Assembly (NCBI GenBank): GCA_022495995.1
Contig: JAFEMH010000744.1
Coordinates: 62,001 to 126,000, forward strand
Source: Adenophora triphylla var. japonica
Taxonomy: Eukaryota; Streptophyta; Magnoliopsida; Asterales; Campanulaceae
Direction of reading: 5' to 3'
DNA: 64,000 nt
Shown: positions 32,454-45,061 of the stretch, piece after piece
Layout: every line of letters starts with the position of its first letter
Position numbering within the stretch: the stretch's first letter is position 1
Notes under the pieces: model-generated
The model's database searches: none
Told to the model about the DNA's origin: nothing
The model's input: only the letters and a program-made list of their open reading frames with translations
Program-made: the position numbers and the translations under genes

Positions 32454-35155
32454 TGTTGTGAAATTGGTGCTCTCCGTTTGCAATCAACACAAAGAAATTA
32501 ACACACCCACACGTACAAGAAAGAAACAATCACACACAAGAACACAAGAGTTGTTTACCCGGTTCATTCACCAACTCGTGAACTACGTCCGGGGGCAATT
32601 GCCAAGCCAATATGTTATTAGTCTCTCTAATATGTTGCTACAATGTGTTCTAGGCCGAAATTATGCTTATATAGTTACAAGGAAACCCTAAATCTAATTT
32701 AAGAAGAGTTACAATCAAACAAGGAAACAAATCAGAGCCCAAATCGCTGTGGGCATTGAGGCGCCCGCCCCCAACACCGCCGCGCCCGCCTCGCGAGGGA
32801 AGAAAGCCCGGCCACTACCTCGGCCTCGAGGCGCCCGCCTCGGCCCTCCCCGTGCGGCCGCCGCTGGCGCTACTCCGGCCGTGCTCGAGACTTCTTCTCT
32901 GCTTTGAACTCCTTTTGATCTCAACAAACTCCTCCGACTTAGTCCCCTTTTTCCTTGTAGTTTAGGACTCCTAAACCAACAATCTCCCACCGGAGACTAA
33001 ACTAACAAACATAGAATCACCCATCAACTCCCACCACGGAGTAATGACCTTCGAACACATTTCCCCTCATCCATATTGGCTTCGACACTACCACACATCT
33101 CCTCGAAGTACTAAGGCGAGTTGAAACCAAGCGACGTTTCAACCTCCCCGTGTTAGATCGTTCTTGCCTCCCCAAATCGGCTTCTACCTTGATTTCTCCC
33201 CGCAAGTCTAACTTCGCCTTCTCCCTCCGTACCCACCTTTCTCGCAATGCTTCCCCTTGAAACTCGGACACACCTTGTTTCTTGCATCGACTATTCTTGG
33301 TCTGAAACCGCTCTCGTTAGGGCCACTTCGACATCCACACCGCGTTGATCAACTTTGTGTCCTCCCCAACATACCGTTTCTTGATGTCTCCCCTTTTACA
33401 CCAACAGCCGGTTCTTAAGCCTCTTGCTCCCACCGGAACGAATGTCGACATTGTAGGTAGAATACAACATCTTCCCCTTAACCCTACGAGCCAACACCTT
33501 AGCCCCTTTCGTGACTTCCCAAGACCCACCAATGAAAGAAACACCGTATCCTTCACTATCAAGTTGTCCCACGTAAATCACCCTCCTCCTCAAATCCGAA
33601 CATGCATCACGTCGTGTAGTTGTAAACAGCCCCATTAGGTGTCTTCATCATTACATCCCCTTACCTTTGATCTTCAATGGTTGACCATCACCAAGATAGA
33701 GAACCCCAAAATCTCCGGTTTTGTAATGCCTCATTGATTCCGCATCCCCACTAGCATGACAAGAAGCTCCGTAATCCAACACCCAATCTTCACCCGACGC
33801 TCCTCCCCTAGGATTAATACATCACCACCATCATCCACCACGTTAGCACCACCACCTTTTCCCGGACAAATATAACCGATGTGCCCCAATTCACCACAAT
33901 TGTAGCACTTGACCTTTTTCCCCTTAGGTCCACCCCTTTTTCTCTCCACCCTAAGTGCAAGCCCCATCTACGGACGATTCTCCCTTTTCTCCTTCCTTCG
34001 CAACTCCTCTTTGCAGGATGAGATCTCTAACCTCCGTATACACCAATGCCGTTTCGACGTACTAATCGTTGTGACAAGAACCTCCCAACTATCGTGCAAC
34101 GATTTTAGAAGAAAACAAGCTAGCACTTCATCGGAGAAAGTAATATCAACACTTTTCAATTGGTCCACCATACCTTTGAAATTGCCGATATGACTTGCCG
34201 CTGCTCGCCCTCTCGACATCTTCGCATTCGCAAACCTCTTTATCAAATGCACCTTATTGATATTCGACGGCTTCTCATACATGTCCGACAGCGTTTGTAG
34301 CAACTCCACCGTTGTCTTGGCCTCCATAGCGTTCCGTGCAACGTCGTCGGCTAGTGGCACTCCTTACCGCTCCTAACGCCTTCCGATCCAACACCTCCCA
34401 ATCCCCTTGTGACATGTCTTCGGGCTTCTCCTTCAAGGGCTTATGAAGATCCTTACAATAAAGGTAGTCTTCAATCCTTGTCTTCCAAAACGTGAAATTC
34501 ACACCGCTGAATTTCTCGATATGGTTCTTCATCTTGACTGCTTCACCAAAATCCCCAAGAACGCGATTCAAAATTAATCAACTAATGAAAGAATTTTGAA
34601 TCCTCCGAACCAAAGCTCTGATACCAGTTGTTGTGAAATTGGTGCTCTCCGTTTGCAATCAACACAAAGAAATTAACACACCCACACGTACAAGAAAGAA
34701 ACAATCACACACAAGAACACAAGAGTTGTTTACCCGGTTCATTCACCAACTCGTGAACTACGTCCGGGGGCAATTGCCAAGCCAATATGTTATTAGTCTC
34801 TCTAATATGTTGCTACAATGTGTTCTAGGCCGAAATTATGCTTATATAGTTACAAGGAAACCCTAAATCTAATTTAAGAAGAGTTACAATCAAACAAGGA
34901 AACAAATCAGAGCCCAAAAATCGCCAGGCATTGAGGCGCCCGCCCCAACACCGCCATGCGCCCGCCTCGCGAGGGAAGAAAGCCCGGCCACTACCTCGGC
35001 CCTTGAGGCGCCCGCCTCGGCCCTCCCCATGCGGCCGCCTGGCGCTACTCCAGCCATGCTCAGACTTCTTCTCTGCTTTGAACTCCTTTTGATCTCAACA
35101 AACTCCTCCGACTTAGTCCCCTTTTTCCTTGTAGTTTAGGACTCCTAAACCAACA
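32454..35155 (-). mobile_element. Non-autonomous Copia element, 2.7 kb
   Basis: LTRs are 32454-32981 and 34629-35155 (528 and 527 bp), with ends TGTTG..CAACA. The TSD is CTCTC (32449-32453 and 35156-35160). A perfect iMet-type PBS (GCTCTGATACCA at 34,615-34,626) places it on the minus strand. Gag is present and frameshifted, pol is missing. The LTRs contain GC-rich blocks (GCGCCCGCCTCG, GCGGCCGCCTGG) like those of the element at 715-3059. The two LTRs differ at several CA/CG sites (see findings). Confidence 0.9.
33000..34571 (-). pseudogene. Copia gag with zinc knuckle and a pre-integrase/protease remnant
   Basis: In order on the minus strand: KFSGVNFTFWKTRIEDYL (gag N-terminus, 34,520), WEVLDRKALGAVR, ELLQTLSDMYEKPS and LIKRFANAKM (gag core), the CCHC knuckle CYNCGELGHIGYIC (33,900), then pieces of the following region (YVGQLDSEGYGVSF; GAKVLARRVKG). 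At least three frame changes are needed. Protease, integrase and RT catalytic motifs are absent. Confidence 0.75.
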
Positions 35156-35390
35156 CTCTCACTCAACTTCCTAATAAAAGATGGAATCTACATCCTACAC
35201 TTATAAATACAAGTCATAATTCACATTATTTTGGTAACGCATATTTTGATTTTAAACTTTTGTCAATTGATTTCTCTCTCTAAACAAAAATAATTACTAT
35301 CACGCCGGAGGGCATTCGCCGGTGAAGCCTCGGCTTAACTTACGTGTTTGTTTTTCTTTTTCAGGCTAGTCAAATATAAAGGATACAACA

Positions 35391-36198
35391 TGCCGCTTGA
35401 TTTGAGCCGAACGTTTTTGGAATCATCACTTACTTTTTTTTTTCTTAAACTTAAAAATGAACGTTCACTACAAAGATGAATGGAGTAGTTTTAGTCCTAG
35501 TTGTAAAAGGACGGTGCACGATTTAAATATTTAGTTACAATGTGGATAGGTACGTCTTAGCAACTCATCATATCATTACGTTCACTACTAGGACCACCCA
35601 TGTGCTTACAAAGGCTCTAAAGAACACAACGGCTCCTCCTGTCCTCCACACGATAAACTTGTGAACTATAAGATGAGACTTGGAAGTCGCTGAGCAAGAA
35701 ATAAAATGGTCAAGTAGTTCACTCATCTAGTAAAATGAAATCTGTAACATCAAAAAAATGAATGGATAACCTTAAACATAGTTACCTTACCTTATTATCA
35801 TGGCCTTTATGTAAGTGTTAATAGTGTTTTCTATTAGTAAATTATGAATTATTTAGTTAAAAAAGATTATTTTCTATCATACTGGATAATTTTTTTTTGT
35901 CGGAAATAGTATGAGAAGCGTGCTCGTGAAGAGGCTATTGAATAATGAAGTATGGATCCTGAGAGCATCGAGCGACCCACATTTCGTGAAAAACTTTGAA
36001 ATGCCATTGTCCTTGAAGACAAGCAACCAAATGGAGATCGCTTGCCTGGATTCGGACCACATGATGCTGGGTTTTTGGACATGCCATTAAGCAGCCATAC
36101 TACACAATGCTTTTCTTCTTACAGTAGTAGTCAGAATGTGTATCAGGAGACATTCGATGCTCAGGTTCAGTAAGATCTACAAAGGCAAGTGGAGATAG
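35391..36198 (+). pseudogene. Possible degraded exon of an unknown gene (about 35,905-36,175)
   Basis: One plus-strand frame reads YEKRAREEAIE, two stops, then DPESIERPTFREKL, a TGA where CGA (Arg) would fit, NAIVLEDKQPNGDRLPGF and so on to a Ser-rich end, YSSSQNVYQE, with a stop near 36,173. The amino-acid composition looks protein-like and the broken codons are consistent with decay. I do not recognise the family; a transposase exon is possible. The preceding 500 bp show nothing. Confidence 0.35.
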
Positions 36199-37214
36199 TG
36201 TGGGGACCCCGACCCGGAACCTTAACTCGTGCCCCGAGCGGGAGGGCCCCCTAGCTTGTGAAAGTCACTTAAATTTAAAAACTTTTGTTTACTTTTAAAT
36301 ACAAATACTCAACTTTTACAAACCAATATAAAACCAACTACACATCTCCACTTGGAGGCAAGATTATAAAACAACTTTGCAAAAACAACAACCCGTTTTA
36401 GTTACAAACGTAAACACAAACGTAACGTTTTACAAAATCATTACTATATACAAGTTCCCCAAAAGAGTAGTATCCTAAAGATACTCTCAGCCACAACTAG
36501 CTATACAACATACCCTGACAAATTCCAAAAGAAAGCTATCCAAACTCCTCCCCGTCCTCACTGGTTCAGGCCTCCTGTCTCAGCGCGGTCTAAAACAGTA
36601 AAAGGGGGAAGGGGTGAGAATAATCTCAGTAAGCTATTATGATGCAACAAGATGTCATACAAGATGCAACACATAACATGTTCACACATAACACTTTGTT
36701 AAAGCTGTAAACACATTACATTACCTTGGTTTATCTTTCCCGTTTGAACAATATGTCGTACAACATGGGAGTATTAACTCCTCTCTTTAGTGAACTGCTT
36801 ACACATATTCACAATCTTATAAGACTTATTTTTCAGAGAACCATATAAGATTACTCGCTATCTGTAAATGCTTTTGGCTAAGTACAGAAGCTATCACCCC
36901 AACTGTGACCAACAGAAGGGGACAGTCACAGGTATAATATATTCGGTCAATTCATAGAGATTAATCCATAACTGATCGAATACTATTATACCCCTACACA
37001 TCAGCTGATACAAACATTCAAGTACATAAACTGATACTTGAAAATAAATCCACAATCGCGATATCAATCCAACACCATGGTAATATTACTCATGTTCAAA
37101 CCATCACAATAGTGCTACTTATGATTCCATACACTATTGAACAAAAACACCATGAATATGCAACCATGCATTGGCATAATATATCACAAACAAACCTTAC
37201 ATATTCACACACAA
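36199..37214 (-). repeat. Truncated LTR of a Tekay-like gypsy element
   Basis: It starts TGTGGGGACCCCGACCCGG, the same start as the LTR at 46142, and shares later blocks (CTCCTGTCTC, TCTAAAACAGTAAA, GGGGTGAGAATAA). It stops at the CACTA-like end at 37,215, about halfway along the full 2.25-kb LTR, and no second half was found in the window. It is a diverged family member. Confidence 0.75.
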
Positions 37215-37229
37215 CAATACAAGAAAACA

Positions 37230-37860
37230 GGGCAACTGAAATGGATTTTTCGGTTGCAATTTAGGAAAATCGGTTGCAAATTGATGTTTGCAACCGAAAA
37301 TTTCCGTTGCAAAGGCAGTCGCAGGAAGCCTCGTCGCTATTTATGCGACCGCTTTCTTGGGTTACAAAATCCTTGCAACGGAAAAATTAGTTGCAAATTC
37401 TGTTGCAATGTGTTTCCTAGGACAATTTTTACATCCGTTGCAAACAACAACTGATTTATTTCTGTTTCCAAAATTTGCAACTGATTTATTTCTGTTTCTA
37501 ATTGCAACTGATTTTTCTGTTTCAAATATGTTATTTCTGTTTCTAAAATTTGCAACTGATTTATTTCTGTTTCTAATTGCAATTGATTGTTCTGTTTCAA
37601 AAATGTTATTTCTGTTTATAAAATTTACAACTGATTTATTTCTGTTTCTAATTGCAATTGATTGTTCTGTTTCAAATATGTTATTTCTGTTTCTAAAATT
37701 GCAACTGATTTATTTATGTTTCTAATTGCAACTGATTGTTCTGTTTCAAAAATATGTTGCATAAAACTAAATTAGCAGCTAAATTTTTTCAGTTTCAAGT
37801 ATGCAACCTAATTTGCAACGAAAAATTATGTTGCAGAAAATTATTTTCTAAAAATAAAAT
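37230..37860. repeat. GTTGCAAC subterminal motifs and a tandem array
   Basis: TTGCAACCGA-type inverted motifs at 37,230-37,440 are followed by a tandem array (37,445-37,760, unit about 76 bp, TTTATTTCTGTTTCTAATTGCAACTGA). The plus-strand ORF at 37,288-37,725 is only a reading of this array. Confidence 0.7.
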
Positions 37861-37890
37861 ATTACTAATATTATAAATATTTCTCAATTG

Positions 37891-38365
37891 TACCTGATTG
37901 AAAATTTAACTTAAATATCTTAAATCAAACAAATAAAATCAACAAAGCTTCAAACATTACATTCAAAATAAATTTCCAAATTATCATACTAAACTGTCGT
38001 GCTGTTAAACCACGTAGAATTGTGATGTTGACATACTTTAAACTATATAAGAGCTCGTGGACGATGCTTGAAGCCTCTAAGTCCTCGATTTGAGCATCTC
38101 TTAGAATTGCAACCGAAAATCATTTTTTATTTCCTCAAATTTAGCCTCATATGTGGATTGTAATTTTGCCGTGACTTCATCCCTCATTTTTCTCAACTCT
38201 TTCGTTCAACTTATCTTCAAACTCTTGTGTCAATGCGAAATCTCCATTTGAACATGTAGATGAGGAAATCGTGCTGCTGCTCAAGATCTCCGATGTTGGA
38301 ACCAACGAATCAAAGTCGTACAAACGATTCTTTACAAGACCACCAATACTGGGTCAGACTAACAT
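37891..38365 (-). pseudogene. En/Spm transposase-type C-terminal fragment (copy B)
   Basis: It is the counterpart of 1-480, with a few substitutions and the same frame change and stop. Confidence 0.5.
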
Positions 38366-40392
38366 GGCTCTTTCTTCTCAGTAACTATGAAATACTAGCC
38401 AATATGTCACTTTGATGTGCGGGTAATGACGTGGATGCCCAAAGGTGGCTGTTAATTCTCACATCAGTTGCAGTTCTGCTGAAAATGCCATATAGGAATG
38501 AGAGGTAAACTGTACATTACTGTTACTGGACCCCACTATCCAAGTGTGTGTGTGAATGCAGCTGAAAGATGGAGATAAAGATTTTCTAAATGAGATGTGT
38601 GTATGTGTGTGTGTGTGAAGGGGGGGGAGAGAGAGAAAGCTTCTGAAGTACATTAGTGTGATCTCAAAGCAAATTATGGTCAACCTTTCAAATTACCCTA
38701 CATATATAGACTGAGACTAAACTTGTGCACACAATACATCTGTAGACATACAGATATGTACCAAATAACCACAATGATGTTAATATGCTCTGTAATAAGA
38801 TGGCGAGTATGATTCAATTTAAATGTCAGGTTTTCCTCATCTAAACCGAAGATATCTACCTCAAAGATACTCTCCATCACCCACATTGTTATTTCAATAA
38901 ATTATTAAACATTGTTCATGCTTCAGCATAACATCTTTGCAGTGAGATATTAGAATAAATGAAGGGCGTTTAAAAGGAAAATTTTAATAGCAATTAAATT
39001 TAAAAAGCTGCATAAATAAACAGATAAGTACCACATTTGCTGGTGATGAATCATCAGAGTTCACAAAAAAATCAGATTTGCGGTCCATTGGCCAACCTAA
39101 CTTAAAGCATTTGTCAGACCTGTGAATCAAAAATAGATGGAAAAATAAGAAAAGGAAATGCATGAATCTTAGGGTAGCATTATTACTTTGGCATGTTAAT
39201 AAATGTTTATGTTAATTGATAACAAAAATATTCATTGAGATCATCATAGTTTCTCCATGATGAATGGCTTGCTTTGCCGCCTTTGTTTCTCCTCGCTTCC
39301 TAAGATATCAAAGAAGGTTTCATTAATCACCAAACTTTTACATGAGATGAAAAAGGAAAAACAGTGAGCTTGAAGACAAGCTACCTTGCACAAAACATCA
39401 TAAATAGGCGCAATAACATCTCGCAGAAAAGATTCTTCTCCAAGGGGTGCTGTTTGATATGAACCTCCACTTACAAGGTGGACATATTGCTAAATAAGTT
39501 TCCATGTACTTCATTCGCCATCTTATTGATTTATATATAAAAAAAAAAGGTAAAAGTTATGTTGACATGGACAGATGACATTAAAAAAGATGAATGGCAG
39601 TAAAGTTAAAAGCAAGTTAAAGTTACTTAATGGACACACCATATACAAACATATTGATTTGAACCATCTTATTAGGGTTTCTCTTTTGAGAATTAAACCC
39701 AAGTTAAGTAGCTTCTGTTTCCACCATATTTGGCATGCAATATAGGCAAACATCTGTCAATTTTTATTTTTTTGAACTAGATGTTGAGTTGATTAACTCA
39801 TCATAAAGTAAGTCATAATGGTAGAAACGTCCCTTAAACGAAAGATTTTACAATCGGAAGCTGGTGTCCATGCCGGATGACATGCACCTTCATCTTTACA
39901 AATACTTTCCATTCGAAAGCAGGTTGGGAAACAACAACCAAAGAACTTTGTGTAAGCCATTACGAAGGCGAATCCCAAGTTTAAACACAGATATTCAAGA
40001 CAACTTGCAACTTACAAAATCCAGATAATGAACTACTGAACTTAAAGTTCCAGTCAGATACTAGCAAAACTTAGCAAATGAACTGAGTTGTCAAGTTGTG
40101 TGAATTGTTGAAACCACAAATCATTAAGTAGATGTACGAATTATGAAGTTCCGGGAGACATGTTGCTGCAGTATAAGAGTCACTAAGAGTTTAAATTTAT
40201 TGGAAAAAGAAAGAAAGACGAAAACATTTCCGCTTTTAAACTCTTTTTAAGGAAACTGAAGGTAATATCAGAAACCAGCCTCAAAGGGAAAGTTATAAAG
40301 ATGACTTGAGGGTGCAGGAGTTGTGACAATGCTAGACTTCACATTCCTAACAACTTTATAGGTAACTTCACATGGTAATAAGTCTTCCTTGA

Positions 40393-41693
40393 TGAAAGGC
40401 CCTTTGTTAATATGCAGATGATCAGACAGCTATGGTTTGGCTTAGCTGTCAGATGATAGTTGAATTGTGCAGCGGAATAAGAGAGGCTTGAAATAATGAT
40501 AGGACAAGGAACACAAAGAAATAATGCAAGTGTGTGAATGTGATTGCAAAAATGTAATAACACAGAGAATTTAAAGTGGTTCAGAGTTCACTCCTCCTAC
40601 ATCCACCCCCACTGTCAATCTTGACAAGTAAGATCAATTTTATTATAATCATTAATCAACAAAAATTACAAATGATTGATTCAGGCAAGTTCCTTGAACT
40701 TCCTCTTCCTAATTAGTACAGTCAACTAGGGATACACTTAAAGTACAGTCTTAAGTGTTTTTACAACTTGAAGTACAGTCTCAAGATTTTACAAACCAAC
40801 TAATACACTCAAAGTACAGTCTTGAGTGATTACAAACTGATTCTACACCTAAAGTACAGTCTTAGGATTTTGGGATTTGTGAATTAACACACTAGGGTTG
40901 TTTGTTGTTGAAGCAGAGGTTTAGAGGTGAAGGTTTTGGTTTGAGACAGGGTTTGAAGGGTAGGGATTGGTGAGAGTGTGTGTGGATTACAGGAGGTGTG
41001 TGTGGGTGTAAGGGAAAGGCTTTGGATTGAAAAAGAGTATTTTTCAAGGGTTAGTTTGTGTAGAGGATGAACTCCTCTATTTATACCCTTCAATGTAGCC
41101 GTTGGAATATGACTGTTGCAGCTACATTAATGAGCCTTGACTGGTCTTTGCCCCACTTGTCCACTTGCAGGTCTTCATGAGCTGGCTTGAGCTGTGGCTT
41201 GAACTGAGAGCTTCCAGAAGGTCTTCAGTGGTCTTCATTGGTCTTCAATGGTGAACTTGACAGCTTGTGAAGATCCAGGTTCCACTTTGGTTGAGATTGT
41301 GGTAACAGAGATTGAGACAATGTGATGGCTATCAGAGGAATGAAGTCATATCTGTCAGATCATACAAGGCTTAGCTATCAGAGATGTTCTCTAATAAGGA
41401 CTGAGATGCACTTTGATGATCTTGATGGCTTAGAGAGTGAATATGATTCATGTTTTTGATTGATTGTAATCATTGTATACAACAGAATCATAACTATCAA
41501 ACTCATAGCACGTCGATACACTGAGGAATGAATATGAAGTTTGATTTGGTCGATCGTGGACTTAGCTGTCAGAGAAAAGGATCATGACTGATGCTTCCTC
41601 TTTTGATATAAACCCTGTTCTATATATATATTCCTCTATCAAAACCAACTAACTAAGACATTGATCAAAGTTAGGTCCTAACAATTTCCCCCT
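40393..41693 (-). repeat. 3' LTR of the giant Sirevirus
   Basis: It contains a run of imperfect small palindromes around CACTTAAAGTACAGTCTTAA (40,735-40,870), a minus-strand TATA box at 41,079-41,086, and AGCTGTCAGA motifs (40,444; 41,564). Confidence 0.88.
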
Positions 41694-41921
41694 TTTTGGT
41701 AAAGGAAGATTTATTTTAGAACATGTTTTCACATTTGATAAGAGAAATAATAATAGAAATAATACAAGGATTCATAGCAAGCACAAGTAACCAGAATGAG
41801 ATTGAACAACATGAATTTAATCTCAAGATGAAAAGGTTCACAGATTACAGCCATAAAAACTGAGCCAATCAAAACATATTGTTTTAACAAACCAAAAAAA
41901 ATTGTTCCATAAAACTACACT
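41694..41921. other. Region between extra ORF and 3' LTR
   Basis: It includes the polypurine tract and a short untranslated segment. No ORF is present. Confidence 0.6.
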
Positions 41922-44900
41922 TCAATCATCAGCCAGTTGATCATAGAACTCTTCTCTTTCTTGCCTGGCTGAAATAATCAGATTTCTTTCTTCCTCCAGT
42001 TCTCTTCTCATAGCTGGCTCCACTCCTCTGTAGTAGAACTCATTGTTCCATTCCCAGGACATCCTCTCATCATACTTGAAGAACTTATCTTCCTTTGATT
42101 TCAGTTGAGCTCTTGTAAGGGGTATCTGATCATTTCTGATTCTCATTGTGCCCCACAAATGCTTCTTCTTGTTCCTTGTTCTCTTGTTTTTCATGGGCAC
42201 AATGGATTGATCTGGTTGTGATTGAACTGAGACTTGAGCTTCAGGAAAGGAATAGAGACCAAGTTCATGAAGTGAGAGTTTTCATTGGGTGAGGTGAAGT
42301 TCATGGGATCAACAGTGATGAAGGGAGAAAGGTAGGGCTCAATTCCTGGATTAAGGGTTTGGGGAAAGATGTTGAACATTTTGCTTATCAAAAGCATAAG
42401 GGCATACTTTTGTTCAAACAGAGACAGGAAAAAAGATTTTGCAAGGTCAATGCACAGGGTGAAGACTAGACCCTTTGGCATATACAGGCATGAATTGAGT
42501 GATGGAGAGATGAGTTGGCTGAAGAGAACTTCCCAATCAAGAAGAGTATTGGGAGTGATGAACTTTGGGAAGGATGGGATTTGGTGAACAAAGTTGGAGG
42601 TTGATGAGGTTCTTGACACTTTCCATTTTTCATAAGCAAAGAAAACTAACCCTGCAAGGTTTCTTGCTACCATTATCAAACCATTTCTTGATAGTTCCCA
42701 GAATTTTGGATAGGTAAATGGGTTTGCAATTTCTGGGAAATGAGTTACATGGACCAACCTTGTTCTTGCTTTGCCTTGATGGAAGACATAGAGAAGTCAA
42801 TGCCACTGACTAAGCATCCAAGGTTCTTTCTTGGGAAGATATGCTTGAGAAGGAGGAATAGAATGGCTTGGATGGGTGTCAGGACTGTCAAGAATGGGAT
42901 CACCGTCGAAATATCTTGACCATGTCCAAGTAGGATTGGACTTTGAGGAGAGGTTTCAAAAGGTTCATTTTCGGGGATTGGAGAAATTGGCTTGGAAGGT
43001 GCGAGAGGCTTGGGTTGAAACAGTTGGGATTGACTCGAGAGGCTTGGCCAAGACTTTGATTGAGAATATTGGAATTGAATTGAGATTTAAGGAGCTTTAA
43101 AGGCTGCCTGACTTCCTTTTTGGCCAACTTTTTCTCAAGAATAGCCGTCGTGGCTTCCTCACTTTCTGGAGTTCCATCAAACACAAGTCCCTTGCAAGCA
43201 TTTATAATTGAATCTCCCTTTGAGACTTGATTTGGATCTATTTCAACTCCAACCTTTTTGAGACTATGAATAACCTTAGTGATATTATCAAGATTCCCCC
43301 TATCAATTTCAACAGTTGGGGTAGGTTCATTCACAGCCTCAGTCTCAGGAATGGAAGGGAAGGTTTGGATATCTACATCCATAGCTGTCACCTTGGGGTT
43401 ACTAGATGACTCTCCAGGTCCACTCCTTTTCTTGATAAGCCTAGACCTGAGTTCATCAATAGCCATCACAGTCTCCTCTTTACTAAGAACATCCTCAAGA
43501 TAAATGAGAGCAGCCTTCTCAGTATCAGGGTTCCCATCCAACTCAATAGCATCAATGGCTCTTAAGATCATGGCTAACTGTTCAGGTTGGGTAGAGGGGA
43601 TGTTTTCATCAGTGTTCCCCCTTAAAGGTTGCTTCTCAGATTGTTCTTTAAGGTTAAGGATGGCTTCAATGGCTGACTGGTGACCTGAGCTAGGTATTGA
43701 TGACTTGTCCACTCTTGGACTGATAGAAGTGGATTTTGGAGCAATGGAAGGGGTAGTTATTTTGGTTTTCTTGGCCTTGGGGGCTTTCTTTTCTAGTTTT
43801 CTTTTCTTTGGCAAAGTTTTAGAAGGAATGGATAAGGAGGATTGTACCTTGGATCACTGGTATTTATGCGCTTGGTAGGGATAGCTGTCAGAGGTTGCTT
43901 TCCTTTATGCTGTGTTTTTGACAATTTAATAGCTGCCTGGAGTTCTTGAGGATCTACATCAGCATCACCAGCATAAGTTTGTTCCATGATGTCATCTCTA
44001 TGGCTATCAACAGCACCTCTTTCTTCAACATACACTCTATGGCTATCAGACAAGGTTTTGTCACTGTCAGTCATTTGACCATCCTTGCTTTTGCCCTTTT
44101 TGCTAGGAGATACCACAGTCTTCTTTAACACCCCAGTTTTCTTGACATTGGTCTTCACTCCCCTTTTTATTCTCCTACTTGTAGCCAATGCTATCAACTC
44201 TTTCCAATGTTCAATCTTTATTCTTGTTTCTTCAAGCATCTTTTCTTGGGCTACTTTGAAACTTTCAAGGCTCATATCTCCAGCTTTCATAACAATTCCT
44301 TTCTTTTGTTTCAATGAAAAGGTTCTTTCATTGAAACACCTTGTTTCTGACAGCTTCACAGTCTTCAGCCACTTCTTGGGTAGAGGAGTTTTGAGCTTAG
44401 GGATTAGATCATCAAGAATTCCACTCATAAACCTGAAGTTGTTCATCTTCCCACCTTGTTTTTTGAACTTGAGGGTAGAGGTTGAGACTGCCAGTTGAAA
44501 GTTGTGAAGAAGGACAATGCACCAGTTTGTGTCCTTGGTCATCAAGCTCAGCATTTGCTTCCATTCATTTGATCCCATTTGATCAAATGAGGATTGCTTG
44601 CCATCAATGGCTTTGTTGACCACATCCATCAGGGTTGACTTGAAGATATCATCTTTGTTTTTCACCATTGTTTTGTCTTGAACAGCCTTGAAGTCAGGGA
44701 CCTTAATACCAAGGAATTTCTCATAAACTGTCTTCAATCTGTCTGACCCTCTATCCCAAATATTTTTCACATCATCTTCTTTGTTTGGGATCCCATAGAC
44801 CTTACTGACCATTTCTTGAGTAATGGTAATCTTTACATTATCTATGGTGGCAGTTATTGAGTTGTTCTCTCTGTTTCTGTTGCCCACCAAATAAATCTCT

Positions 44901-45061
44901 CTGCACAGTTCTTCATAAATTGGAGGTCTAGCTCCCATGAAATCAATTAATTCATTTACCTCAAGAAGTTCTTTGATGAGAATTCCAACTTCAGTCTCAT
45001 AGAAGTTAGGTTTGATGAAATAACCATGAGCATCTGGGTAAATAGCTTTGGGGTCTGCCAT
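41922..45061 (-). pseudogene. Extra sense ORF downstream of pol (putative plant transposon protein-like)
   Basis: It starts at ATG 45061 (MADPKAIYPD) and is open for 422 residues. It then continues in other frames as a Lys-rich segment (KKRKLEKKAPKAKKTK, likely a nuclear localisation signal) and an acidic stretch to about 42,900, a piece at 42,757-42,191, and a charged coiled-coil end (EPAMRRELEEERNLIISAR) stopping at 41,922. The N-terminal part resembles the plant 'putative transposon protein' domain found in extra ORFs of plant retroelements (ELCREIYL, ITITQEMVSKVYGIP). It lies where SIRE1-type elements carry an env-like gene, but I see no signal peptide or clear transmembrane anchor. The breaks may be mutations, introns or sequence errors. 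Function is unknown. Confidence 0.55.

Larger units (their letters stand above)
32120..35390 (+). repeat. Probable Tat-lineage solo LTR, split by a Copia element
   Basis: The two parts are 32,120-32,453 and 35,161-35,390. Joined, they show an LTR-like layout: a start TGTAATGAAC, a TATA box (TTATAAATA near 35,203), the block CGCCGGAGGGCA near 35,310 and an end near GGATACAACA. Outer borders are approximate and no TSD was confirmed. Confidence 0.45.

Noticed and set aside
37288..37725. 145-residue hydrophobic plus-strand ORF that could look like a membrane protein
   Set aside because: It is a Phe/Leu-rich reading of a tandem repeat with unit about 76 bp.
41922..45061. Calling the extra Sirevirus ORF an envelope gene
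   Set aside because: The position fits, but no signal peptide, clear transmembrane anchor or fusion feature was seen, and the basic Lys-rich stretch suggests a nuclear protein.
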